A stretch of DNA of 64,000 bases from Hyaloperonospora brassicae (taxonomy: Eukaryota > Oomycota > Peronosporomycetes > Peronosporales > Peronosporaceae). Below the pieces are notes generated by a model. The model was not told the DNA's origin. It made no database searches and saw nothing but the letters and a program-made list of their open reading frames with translations. Positions 21,988 to 33,010 of the stretch are shown here, piece by piece; positions within the stretch are counted from its first letter, which is position 1; the number at the start of each line of letters is the position of its first letter. The stretch lies in NCBI GenBank assembly GCA_947650285.1, contig CANTFL010000034.1, positions 62,001 through 126,000 of the forward strand, read 5' to 3'. The translations under genes and the position numbers were made by a program.

Positions 21988-22500
21988 CCAAACAAGAGAT
22001 CAATATGCCTCCACTTACAGTCGAAGAAGATAATAATCTACTAGTAGTCAGCTTAGATGGGTCAGCCAGGGTGAAAAGGAAAGGCGGAGCATGTGGTGCA
22101 ATTGTTTGGACATTGCCGGAGTAGACGGTCGCAGCCGCAACTTCGGATTTTGCCACCGATCTGACGGCCAACGAAGCAGAATATGGAGGGTTGATTTTGT
22201 GTTTTGAATTTACAGCCGATCGTACCAGGGGACGGCTGATCATGTGTAAAGATTCGAATTCAGTGGTTAACCAAAGGCGCGGAGAGATCGAGTGCAGGGC
22301 TCCGGGTTTACAACTGCTGAAACAAAAGTGAATGGAAAACTCAGATCTTGACCTATTCATGAATTTTCCGCACGTGAAGCGAAAGTAGAATCGGAGTGCG
22401 GATCGACTAGCGAGTGAAGCCCTACAGAAGGAAAAAGAAACAGCGATGGTTGCTGATAAAGATAGCCAGAATCTAATACCCTTAATCGACTGGATGGATT
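21988..22500 (+). pseudogene. Second, archaeal-type RNase H domain
   Basis: A second RNase H fold lies directly downstream of the first. Motifs in order are LLVVSLDGSARVKRKGGACG near 22038, ANEAEYGGLILCFEF near 22168, LIMCKDSNSV near 22238, RAPGLQLLKQK near 22292 and NRSADRLASEALQKEKE near 22388. These supply the four acidic residues (D, E, D, D) of an RNase H active site. Archaeal-type second RNase H domains in LTR elements are known from oomycetes and plants. One frame change near 22125 and a TGA at about 22330 break the frame, but all catalytic positions survive. Confidence 0.78.
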
Positions 22501-22513
22501 ATTAATATCCAAC

Positions 22514-24018
22514 ATGGCGGATCACGTGGTAAAAGTTACTGCAATCCTGCTATCCTCCGTGAGACGACGTTGCCAGACACAAGTTCTTCAGGATGAGATT
22601 GTGCAACAAATGCGGACAGAAAGTATCAAACGCGCGCAGAAAGAGAAGAGTTGGATTGCCAACTTGAAGACATACCTGACGGGAGACATATCCGCGTCGA
22701 AAGCAGGGGTCGCAAAAATCTGTGCCTTGATCGCGTCGGAAAATGAAGTCGATCAAGCGGGGATGTTATATTTCTGTCCCAAGCCGTTTGCAAAGTCTGA
22801 AGAACTCACGGAGTTAGTTCGATTGGTAGTACACGAGTTACTGTAGCATAATTTTCTGCATCATTACCACACCAGTTTGGAGGGGAGTCTCCAAGCTATA
22901 GACCGTACTTACCAGTGGATCAGGGTAAGATTTCACTGGAGAGGATTGTATCGGAGTGTAAAACGTCACGTAGAAGAATGCGTCTACTGTGAAACTGAAA
23001 TGTACGTCCCTGTGATCGTAGTGGTTCCCCGGGTAAGCTCCAAGCGACGTACCCATTTCAGGTTATGGTCATGTATCATATTCCGTCATTGCCGCGACCG
23101 TTTAAGGGAAGCACAGAGTTGTTGATCTGGGTCGATATGTTTTTGATTATGTGGTTGTGAAGGCAAGCGCGTCGAGAACAGCACAGAAGATCGCAAAGAA
23201 GTACGAAGAATGTGTGTTTAGGCGGTTCGGCACGAGCGAGTCGATCCGAGACGACCAAGATTCAAAGTTCATCTCAAACTTTTTCCGCGCTTTGAGCCCG
23301 ATCGCAGGGCATAAAAAAGGGCAACTATGACCTGCAAACCACAAGCGAATGGCACGGTAGAGCGTATAATTCAGAAAATAACGAGAACGATCGAGATGAA
23401 TGTTTGGATGAGAATCAAAGAACTGGGAAGAATATGCTGAGCGACTGACCTATGCGATATACACGGCACACGACCGGGTTTGGGGAGATAACCCTTATTT
23501 GGTCCAATGATAGGATCCGAGGTCAGTCTTGGAAGCTACAATGATGTTGGGAAGCACGGTGACACGGTAATGGGATCCACGACGATGGCGGTAGAACATA
23601 CAGCGCCAATATCGACGCGCGAGAGAGGTGGTGAACGATTAACCGAAGAAAGCGATCCAAGACCGCGCAGATCGGCACAATCGGGATCGCAAGCGGCTAG
23701 ATATAAACAGTGGATCGTAGGTATGGTTTTATATGGATCGGGTCAAGGGAGGGTATTCTCGCAAGTTGGCGCACATGCGTCACGGGCCGTTTCGGGTGGT
23801 TGAAAAGTGTGGCAATCATGCGGCACGGTCGGAAATATCGGGCGCTCCAAATAGAATATCTCCCGTGTTTCACCTCTCTAACCTATTTAAGTTGAAACTC
23901 GTGAGAATAGTTCCAGATAGTCTCAAAGAAATGTTGACTGTGAAAGCAACAGATCGCGTAGATTTTGATGAGGCTTTGCTTATCGAAGAAAGTTCGGAAG
24001 GATGTCTGAGCGAAAGCT
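22514..24018 (+). pseudogene. Integrase domain of gypsy polyprotein, broken
   Basis: Integrase inserts the DNA copy. The first 110 codons (22514-22846) are an open pre-integrase frame. The zinc-binding part follows: LHHYHTSLEGS ... FHWRGLYRSV ... ECVYCET (22858-22997). Core segments are LIWVDMF near 23123 (first aspartate), RDDQDSKFISNFFRAL near 23247 (second aspartate), and QANGTVERIIQ with the glutamate codon at 23360-23362. The D-D-E triad is therefore all present, but in different frames. The C-terminal part, DRVKGGYSRKLAHMRHGPF and FHLSNLFKLKLV, is open from 23733 to 24020. Confidence 0.8.
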
Positions 24019-24230
24019 AATTCGAAGAGTAGAATATATCCGATATGCGACTAGGACGGAAAATGGGTTATGGCCGAGTATAACAACAACTCTTGACTCA
24101 TTGAAGAGGATACAGTCATACGACGTGGTTATACAAAGAAGATTTGAGTTGCGGGGCTCTCATACAAGATTTAGATCGGGATCGAGTGAGGAAGAACCGA
24201 TTAACAATGATGCAGTCACACAAAGACGGA
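24016..24230 (+). pseudogene. Chromodomain-like end of gypsy polyprotein
   Basis: In one frame the sequence reads NISDMRLGRKMGYGRV, then RGYSHTTWLYKEDLSCGALI and QDLDRDRVRKNRL. The RGY...W...EDL pattern is that of a C-terminal chromodomain that guides integration to marked chromatin. Three stops (TAG, TAA, TGA) interrupt it. The aromatic cage cannot be judged from this remnant. Confidence 0.6.
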
Positions 24231-24799
24231 GAGGGAGAATAGCGGCGACCAAGGAGGGAAGTGGGAAGTATACAAGATGTTTGCATACGATAGAGAAGGG
24301 CTGTATGCAAGGAGGAGGTATGGGAAGGTGGGTGTATTGAGTTTGGCGAATGAAATTGTGTGAATTTGGTGTACGCAATTTGGAGAAATGGATCGCACGC
24401 GATTGATAATGGCATGGATTATGTATAATTCACGAAGGTCAAGTTGGTGGAAAGGTAATTTCAAAATTTGACAAATAATGAAATAATGAAAGAATGAAAT
24501 TGAAAGTAATTATAAATAAAAACAATCAAACTACGCTGAAAATCACTTGCCGGAGAGGCAATCGATCGACGATCTGGATGGTCCGAAATCGAAGAACGAT
24601 ACAGGTTCCGCCATGGATCAGCAGAATCGTTCATAGATTAGGCGTGATAAGGTTTAGGATGTTAGTCTGATTACCTCCTAAACCCGGATACCACGATATC
24701 TTACCAGAAGAGGCGGAAAATGTACGAAGAATAGGTCCAGCAGGATATTTAAATCACATTGTCCTTCGATCATACCCTGCAAGATCAATCAAAGTAACT
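24231..24799. other. Non-coding region downstream of pol in right element
   Basis: Contains simple A/T-rich stretch near 24465-24530 with AATGAAAGAATGAAAT repeats. No frame on either strand looks convincing. The left-arm mirror is 8073-8641. Confidence 0.4.
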
Positions 24800-27140
24800 T
24801 TTTACAGCGAGGTCCGGCCCGAGATCAACGATGTTTCCGTTGTAAGTAGAATGTGGCCACTTCTGAATCGGCTTGGAGCTGCTGCTGGGTTATGGAGAGT
24901 ACATGAGTGGGCTCTCATAGAGCTTGTCGATGATTATCTTCAAAACCACGATACAATCCCACGAAAAATTCAAACCACTATGTAATTTTGAAAATAGTTG
25001 GCTCGATCTTGCGATCAAGTACTTTCCAGGGTTCCGGGAGGTACATCAAGGTGATTTTTGCAGAGGAAATCAGCCGGAGTTGCCACATATCTTCAGAAGT
25101 GGTCCCAATCTTCTTGTCTTCTAGCACCGGGAGGGAAAAACGCTTTGGCTGAGAAAAATATCGATACAGGAAGTTGACGTCCTATTCAGTGATGCTCGTG
25201 AAGCTCACCAGACGTGCCGACCAGGGAACCACTTGGGAGGACATTCGGGGAATACGCGATCGATATACAGGAATCCACTAGTCTCGCGGTACTCGGGTGG
25301 TGGGTAATACTGTGTTCTATTTGGGGGATAGTAGATTGTTGACGTCCTCTCAATCATCGCTCAACACACTGATCGTACCTGAAAAGTCACTGGAGGACTC
25401 GCATAGAACATCAAATATGGAATTCTTGGCCAAGCCTGATCAGGCGAATTGGTGGTCGGCGACGGAGATTGCGAATCGGAGCTGAAAGTGTCGATCTAAA
25501 TAGTTGCTGGAGACGATCCGATCACAACCGGTGGAACGGTCGCGGGGGCGCGTCGAAGTGAAGCAGATCGCGATCCTGACATCACAGCGCGAGTAATTTC
25601 GCCCAAATAGTCGTAGCCACTAGACGACTGCGCCGATCGGGTGGATCACGAGGGATTGGCCGATCGCTTGGACATGGCCGACTGAGTAGACTTGGTTGAT
25701 CGGATCGGCCTGACGGCCAGAATCGACTTGTCGGGCGGTGTTGATTGAGCCGATCGCGCGAACCTAGACGATTGTGGTGGTGCGATATCTTGTTCGGGTT
25801 GTCCCTATCGCGATGACTTGGACGATCGCGGACTTCGACGACTGCGGCAGTACACTATTCTGTTCGGGTTCACCTGCTTGCAATGGCTTGGTCGATCGAG
25901 GCGGCTCGGTAACTGACGCTGATTTGTCCGGAGGTGTCGATTGGGTTGATGCCGAATACAATAACTTTGACGATTCGGACGGAGCCGATCGAGTCAAAGC
26001 CTTCGTCGATGCTGGGGAAGAATAAGAAACACCGTGGGGCCGAGGAAGCTTGATCAAAGGACCCGATCCATTGTCCGACGCAGGTCAATTACCCTTCGTG
26101 GAAGTCGCAAAAGATACCGGAGAGGTGGTACTTGTTAGAGGAGTGGCGAGAGACCGAAAGCGAATTGACCCAAGTAGGTGCGAAAGCTGGTCCCGGTCAT
26201 GGATGGCGAGATCGCGTTCCATCTCTCCAGTTTGATCAGCTGTCAAAAACAGGTATTCTTGTCCTCGCGATTCGCCTTCTCTATCCGCATCCGATCCATC
26301 TCAGCTTCACTATCGGCGATCTCAGTGAGGTGGTGGTCTTACGAGGTGCGTAAAGAAAAACTTGAGCCTCGGGATCGCACAGTTTTTCCTGGTCGCCGAC
26401 GCTAGCAGCCCGTAATTGGTCGGCTTCCTCCGCCTGGAAAGCCCGGACCGACTCCATTTGGGCGAGCCGGGATTTTAGCTTATGGTGGAGAAAGACAATT
26501 TGATGCTTAAATTCTTTCTCCAGCGAAGTGCGTATGGAGGCCGTATCCCGGGATATTATCTCATGCGCATGGTGGACGGCGGCGTTATCTTGATAAAGGG
26601 AAACTTTCAGTTACTGGGTTTCCTTGACGTGATGTTGGAAGTCCGCTATCGGCTCCTATTTCCCGGACAGCTGGTCTTCCTGTTCGTTCTTCCGCTCGAT
26701 TGTTTGTTTGAATGTCTCGAAGAGTAGATTAAACCGATACCGGATAAACTTGCAGATCTCTAGCCCGACGTCACGGTACCGACCTAACCCTTGCTCCAGA
26801 CGATCGCCACAAAGTTTTACTTCCTACATAGACTGCTCAAGCGAGCGGCAACATCCCAATATAATCTGGTGACTTTCCAATCGATTAAAGGGAGATGTTA
26901 AAGTCGCGGTCAGGGAGAGGCGATCAGCGCATGTATTTACAGAAACCCGGGTGCTGAGTAACAGTAAACGCGATCTATCGAGGGTCAAGAGAGCTTTCAT
27001 AGCTGTAGCCGATGGAGCCGACCCAGAAGACGAAGTCAGATCGGACAAGTTCTGCATTGGCAACGTGATGCCGGTAGTGGCAAAGTGGGAAGTCAATGAC
27101 GCTACACAGCTACATAAACACTGGCTGTCGAAGAACGGCG
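24800..27140 (-). pseudogene. Antisense coiled-coil accessory frame between pol and 3' LTR
   Basis: Read opposite to pol, starting about 150 bp from the 3' LTR. From about 27096 to 26310 a single minus-strand frame gives a protein with only three stops (TAG, TAG, TAA), rich in Q, E, K, R, L and with heptad-like spacing: FETFKQTIERKNEQEDQL, ASIRTSLEKEFKHQIVFLHH, AFQAEEADQLRAASVGDQEK. A frame change near 26340 leads to SEAEMDRMRIEKANREDKN and a Ser/Thr/Pro-rich region (25764-26057). Further on come DKKIGTTSEDMWQLRLI and PEPWKVLDRKIEPTIFK (25130-24990), then HVLSITQQQLQADSEVATFY (about 24900-24840). Sense-strand frames here look like shadows. It fits the known class of additional ORFs of Ty3/Gypsy elements. 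Function is unknown. Confidence 0.6.
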
Positions 27141-27285
27141 CAGGGGTCGATTTTAGTATAGCGATCCAACAATTTTAGGTTAGAAATGGAGAACGCTATT
27201 CAGTTAAGTCTGATCGGACCGATGATTGGTGAGAAAGGCCATGTCCGTTGAAATAGGTCAGGTGGGATGGTGGAAAGAAAGTGGA

Positions 27286-28177
27286 TGTTATTGGACTCGT
27301 GTTCTCAAGCTGAAAGGTGACGGAAAGTAACTAGGATACAATGATCGATCCAGGGGGTACGCGATCCAGGGGATAAGCGATCTAGGGGGTACGCGGTCTC
27401 CTTGGTTACGCAATCCAGGGGATACGCGATCCACAGGGTACGCAATCTACGGGGTCCGTGATCTACGATGTGCGATCCGCAGGGAGACCGTGATCCGTCA
27501 TTGGTATACGCGACATCACAGGCTTGATGACGACGGATCAGAAAGGTACGTAAAGTGAACCACATAGTTTCTGTGCGGAGGGTCTGTGGTGAGGGAGGGC
27601 GTAGCTTAGAATCGGTGATGGGTATGATTATAGGTTTAATTTTTAGTTTGGTTGGTTGACATGATACACCGTTGAACTTGATTGGAATTACATGTGTGTC
27701 TTTCTATTCTGGGTTGGATTACTGTCTACCTGACTTGAAGAAACTTGCATACGTTAATCAAGTGAAATACCTGGATTGTTTCGCCAGGGACCGAGAACGC
27801 TCGAGACAAGCCCCCAACTGCGATCGGACGCAGCAACACAGTAAAGGACAAGGTATAAGATCGCGAGACGGCTCAAGTGGTCAGAAGGTCAAGCGGATCA
27901 AGTATCTATGTTTTGGACAAAATGATCTCTTCAAGATCGTTTTGTCCAATACATATCGAGTACCCTACGAGTATACTCGTGGTCGTGTGAATGTTTTCAC
28001 ACGATCACCACCCCACTTCAAACACGGTCAAGTTTCCCTGGATGCGAGTCTATCTGGAAGAAGTCGGCTTGCGCTACCGACGGGTAAATAAAGTGAGGAA
28101 GGAAGCGTGACACACGGAAACGGAATAACCTCTTCGATAGTCGGTTGTATAAGCGCCAGTGGAGAGTCGAGATTACA
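27286..28177 (+). repeat. 3' LTR of right gypsy element
   Basis: 892 bp, TGTTATTGGA to GAGATTACA, preceded by the polypurine tract at 27271-27285. It carries the 16-bp minisatellite at 27344-27496 and the hairpin cluster at 27915-28003. It is closer to the left-arm LTR than to the central LTR at diagnostic positions (AAATAAAG, GAAGTCGG). Confidence 0.82.
27344..27496 (+). repeat. 16-bp minisatellite inside LTR (right copy)
   Basis: Same nine-unit array as at 15189-15341, with one A-to-C change at the last unit (GGGAGACCG against GGGAGATCG). Confidence 0.75.
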
Positions 28178-29887
28178 AGAATCGCCTGACCGACACTCTA
28201 CCACATTTCCTTTTCACTTGTTTATTCGGAAATATCTCGACCACGAGGAGCCGATGTCTACCTCGTGGATCGGGGTATCTCGACGAGAGACCGGGTATCT
28301 TGATGAGATATCGATACTACTGAGGGATCGGTTTCTACAGACGAGGGACCGAAGTCCACCATCAGAGGACTCCGGCATCCATCACTTGTCTTAATGACTC
28401 TGTATTACTTCGAAACCAGCCATGGCTCGTATGTTTGCGCTCCGATTGTTGGATAAAGAGTTCACACTTCAAATTCAATCATTTAGCCCATGAGAGATCC
28501 ATAAATCATTTCCAACGACGGAAAATCCCTATTAATTTTGTCCGAGCCGTGTCTACTTGTCAGAATGACTTTCCAGAATTTCGTTAACTTCATATTTACC
28601 GTCTTCATGTTCTTTTACCCAGCTGTCCAAAGGCCAAAGGCGTTTGTAAAAGTCGACCCGGCCTGACTTGTACATGGTCAGCTCTTCAATTTTTATCTCG
28701 GACAACGTCCTGAACCTCTTGAGCTTGGAAATATGCACGATCGGAATACCCTGTTTTTGGTCCCTCTTGTTTCTTGTCGCACCATAAGGTCTTCAACCAG
28801 CTTCAGAACTCGGAAAGCCCCTGACAAAGGTTAGCCAGTTTATGAGCATATCCTACTTTTACTCGATCCAGGTAAATCCAGACTTGGGTCCTAGTTGGAT
28901 TTTGTGGTCGACCATGATTTCGATGTGGAATTTTATTCGACCCAGACTTGCCTCCCGTAAATTCGCGCTATGCGTTGGATAGATTATCGGGAATGATGGA
29001 CCCGTAGGCCAGAGAACCTAAGGAAAAAAAGGCCACCCCTCAGCGAAAGAGGGACAAGGAAAAGGGGTCACGAAGGCGACGAGACATTCGAAAGAGAAGA
29101 GCCTACCGATGTGAAATCATCGCCAGGGTTCCATTGTAACGGTGCTGATAGGAGTAGACCGCAGTCTCTCATCTGAAGGTCCGGTCTTTCAGGGTGAGCC
29201 TCGGGTTCCTTTTAGGTAGAACTCGGATCCTCCAATGTGTCCCTCCGGTCCCTTTCGGTAAACCCTGGTCCCAGAAGGTCAATTCGTCCCCCGAGTTCCG
29301 GCTACTTCTTACCATTCAGAATAAGATTCAAGCAAAAGGTAAGTATATATTGACGGTGTTGAATGATAAGCGTATAATAAATACCAAGCAAATTGCGATT
29401 TACGTGGAGCGTATTTGTCGTACAAAAGTAAATTGGCGAGTCTGCCCCAATATTCCGGGGAAGGGATATACTTTGCCCCCCTCCCATTGGAGACAGTTGC
29501 GTAGCTAGGCCAAGTGCAAGTAGAACCCTAGAAAGTATATGGCTGTGGGTTCGTCGAGTAGAACCCTCCAAAATCCGCTATTGGAAGCGTCCTCCCGATT
29601 CCGTCTTCTGGAAGACGAGCAAAGACCAGGTAGTTCATGCCTATGTAATAAGAAGGAAAGAATGGAAGCGAAAAAATTCGTGAAGAATTTGGTTATAAGT
29701 TCACTCTCGACGAAGTCGATCAAGTGGTCTCCTACTGATCTACCGAGCGAAGCATATTCACTCAAGTCCCCCGCGTGTAACTCTACCAAGACCAGCGTCT
29801 ACATTCCCACCACTTCTACTAACGAGTGCGGACCGCCAGTCGACTGATACACATGGTGAGTCAAAGTCCATTAGCGGCGCCGAAATT
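28178..29887 (+). repeat. Outer flank module, right copy
   Basis: Lies outside the 3' LTR and is shared with the left arm. It begins with a degenerate block of about 20-24 bp units (ATCTCGACGAGAGACCGGGT-like, 28230-28370) and continues to an LTR-like part with a second minisatellite (29160-29290) and the block TTCCGGGGAAGGGATATAC near 29452. It ends near GATACACA then TGGTGAGTCAAAG at 29848-29868. The TGG after CA would fit the start of a primer-binding site. Short open frames such as 29194-29508 are not recognised. It is probably an older LTR element cut by the gypsy insertion. Confidence 0.55.
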
Positions 29888-30090
29888 AATTCTTTGTAGG
29901 TCGGCAGTCCAACATAGCGGGTGGTCAGAATCCACTCCACCTTACAGTGCTTACCAGATAGTCCAAATATACCGCTATGTGTCGTGCACTCTTTCTGATC
30001 ATCCTCTCTCACGACGTGATTCGCTTTATGTATCTTTCTGATCGCAAATTGCTGATTGCATGGTGTTGCACACACTTCTCTGATACAGAG
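29888..30090. other. Unique sequence beyond the palindrome
   Basis: No match to the left flank and no gene seen. It leads into the 18-bp tandem repeat. Confidence 0.4.
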
Positions 30091-30162
30091 CGATCGCTTA
30101 TTTAATCGCGATCGCTTATTTAATCGCGGTCGCATCTTTTATCGCGATCGCCTATTTTATCG
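30091..30162. repeat. 18-bp tandem repeat, four units
   Basis: Units start at 30091, 30109, 30127 and 30145. The first two are identical (CGATCGCTTATTTAATCG) and the others differ by a few bases. The octamer GCGATCGC recurs at unit joins. Confidence 0.9.
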
Positions 30163-33010
30163 CACATAGCGTGGTGTGGTACGCATGAATCTAGTGGACC
30201 GGGAACTTCTTCCTAGTCTCGAATGCATACTCAATAGCAGCTTAGAAATCTCGTGGTGTAGTACGAACCTGATCTGATGTACTGCGAGCGGCGTAATATG
30301 CTCCTTATTGTATATGTATTCCCTTTAATTTGAGTTTTAAAATCTTATTTTATCAACAAATTACGATTCGTCCTTACATCGCAGTTTTAATTATTACTTT
30401 AACACATTTTCATCACTCAGTAGATTAAACAAAGAGATGTGCGCCTTCGCGGTAGATTTATTTGATTAAATCCGAATTTTTGAGTCGAATGGACGACAAA
30501 ACACCATATATTTTAAGCTGCTGCATCAATGGTTACAAAACCTTATAAGATATTGTAGCCGACCCACAAATTTTTTCACATGAATCGAGACATCACAAAA
30601 GCGCGATCAGTTTGCCCTGAACATTGTGAAACAAACATTGATCTAGTTGCACACTTCGCATCCATAACAATATGATGGGATCATACTGTATTGTTTCGAT
30701 GTAATTTAACAGAACTTTAATCGAGTGAGCAGCAAAACGCCGGTTGCTCAATCAACATTGGAACTACGTCGGCAGCCGGAATCATTGCAAGAAATAGTTC
30801 TAAAACATGCACTTATTTAAAGTACGCGGTCAGCGCGATATGATCGACACCATCTATTCAATCTGAAGACCTACCTGACCTTGGCATTGACAAGAAGGAT
30901 ATCTATAATCAAAGTTTGGCGCCCTTGTCTTTGAGTTACAAGAGGAGGATGGTAGCATGTTGTCACACGTTTTTGTAGATTGGCGATAACGCTTAAAATC
31001 GAGCTGAGATGGCCTGTTCGACGGCACCAAAATTGCTGCAATGAAATTTTATGGGTTCAAAATAAACGAAGTATGGACACAAGGGTTTCGGCGGGACGTA
31101 TCAACAGATCCAAAGGAATCTTCATTAAAAGACTGCGCAGCTGAAGCTCATAACGCTACGTAGGAAAAGTGTTGATGGAAACACATTAGCCAACCCTTAT
31201 CGACACGGTTGTCCGTCACGGGGTCTGCAAGCACAGCCTTTCGAAATTGTCGCGATATAAAATCATCGGTCCTTGTTACATTTGCATAGAGAAACGCTCA
31301 GCTAGCACGATAAGCGGATCGCTCTCGATATAAGTTTTTACGAATTACATTTTTGATTACACAGACATTATATAAATGTAATTTGCATTAATTAATATTG
31401 TCTTTTTTTATTGACGGTGCAATACGTCACGGTCTCAGTCACTTCCAATGACTCCAAAATGATACCACATATTATCGATGTAAGTTTTTTTGCGTATACA
31501 TTTAGAGCTTATGTAGTAACAATTATTACACACCAGCAAGGGGAGGTCAGTCTTACCCTAATCAATCAATGAATTGTCAACGAAATTATTGAGCAATGCA
31601 TATAATATACGGCGCGAGTCGCGAAAGGTTTATCCGTCTGTCAATTTAATTCCTTGATTCAACTCGCTGATTTTTAGTGGCTTTACTCTATCGGATCATA
31701 TGTATGTGCTTAAACTTTTATTATCAGGTATAGATCTTAACTATACTTTGTGCTTGGAAAGCTGCACAAAATAGGCCGAAAGCTAAACTAAAACGATGTT
31801 GGTAGGGAATGCGGCTTCCGTAGAATATTCACCATACTCACAATTGCAATACCCTATCCGAATGATTCATGGCTATATATATGCCAATGTCGTTTTTTAC
31901 TCGATTCAAATCTTAATTATTTTATTTTATTCCGAGTCTATTGTTATGAAACAATAGTATATATCATACAATGTTTGCGATGCAGTTAAACCACAGAGGT
32001 TAATTTATCGTTATGCTTTATTTATATAAAAAGCATCGGTATCTTAAAATATTGACGTAGTATAAGTGATTTGTATAAAGTAAGATAATAATAAATGGAC
32101 TTCCAACACCCCTGCTTTGCTTTGAATTTGGTCAGAAGCAAGTAATTCACATAATCTATAATGTTAAATACATTGGTTAGTAAAATCTTGTAAATTATTA
32201 TGAATCTTGTTATATGTGAATTACACATGACAAACCCTTCACGAGATACTAAAAATAAAATTTTTAATGCAATGATAAAAATATTTATTTCGATCAAGCT
32301 CGATACTGTGGTAGGTAGGTGCCAAAGATAAATGATTTTTTGAGATACAATAATTTTATAATTCGCAATTATTTTTTCTTGCTTGTAAATTGTTTTTATT
32401 CGTGACGCGATCTAGTTTTTATGTATTTATTTTTTTAATTAGCTAATTGAATTATCTTATTGCGATCTTAATCCTTCTACTGAAGTAAAGGCGTTAACAA
32501 TTTCGTTTAAACTACATGATTGGAGTGGGCCTTTCTAGAAAGCTTGGAGAGAGTTGAAAGCACTAGCTTTAATCAAGCGTGCGTCATTCAATATGTGAGC
32601 GCAGTCAGCGAAAAATGGTGCGAATTGCATGATCGTCTGAGTATAAAAGATTGAGTATTGATAGAAGATGTTTGCTGATAACCATCTGTTGAATATGATT
32701 ACAGAATATGAGCTCGTGTAATTTGCGACACCTCTCCACATGGAATGATAATACCGAGTTTGATCAAACGCTACATTCAGCCCCCAAACGTGCAATGATC
32801 TGTCAAATGAGGCAGGACGGCGTCTCACTTGACAGCGACGGTGTGCGGACCCGTGACTACACAGTTGTTGTATTGAGTAGGATGAACTATGCAGGAAATC
32901 CCGAGTGCTTCGTGTTGACCTCAATCGATTGCTTTTTGGCTTGTTTGACTCTACGGATCATCCCACCCGCCACATGTATATCTGAACCAAGTCGGCCACC
33001 AGAGAAATAA
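30163..33010. other. AT-rich intergenic DNA, no gene recognised
   Basis: Strongly AT-rich, especially 31900-32500. Open frames near 32535-33010 overlap each other on both strands and show no domain I know. Confidence 0.45.

Larger units (their letters stand above)
15131..28177 (+). mobile_element. Nearly complete but inactive Ty3/Gypsy chromovirus-like element with two RNase H domains
   Basis: 13.05 kb from LTR to LTR on the plus strand. Order: LTR, gag, CCHC knuckle, aspartic protease, linker, RT with YIDD, RNase H, second archaeal-type RNase H, HHCC-DDE integrase, chromodomain, a 2.3-kb zone with an opposite-strand frame, polypurine tract, LTR. The RT-before-integrase order makes it Ty3/Gypsy. 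Elements with an additional archaeal-type RNase H are known from oomycetes. Every domain is broken by frameshifts or stops, so it cannot make a working polyprotein. No target-site duplication is visible because its left side is joined to the inverted duplication. Confidence 0.88.
17898..29887 (+). repeat. Right arm of a 12-kb inverted repeat
   Basis: Reverse-complement match of 2985-14974. The inner edge lies inside the gag region of the element (similarity ends at ACATGCCAACCCGG near 17898) and the outer edge lies near GGCGCCG at 29887. The 2923-bp spacer 14975-17897 holds the central LTR and most of gag. Because the arm includes 1.7 kb of sequence outside the 3' LTR, the repeat is a segmental inverted duplication and not two independent insertions. 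Confidence 0.93.

Noticed and set aside
29194..29847. Two neighbouring open frames in the outer module as genes
   Set aside because: They lie within an LTR-like repeat, are broken between the two arms and have no recognisable domain.
30091..30162. GCGATCGC octamers as a sign of cyanobacterial contamination
   Set aside because: The octamer is abundant in some cyanobacteria, but here it sits in eukaryotic retroelement DNA and a local tandem repeat; no bacterial genes are present.
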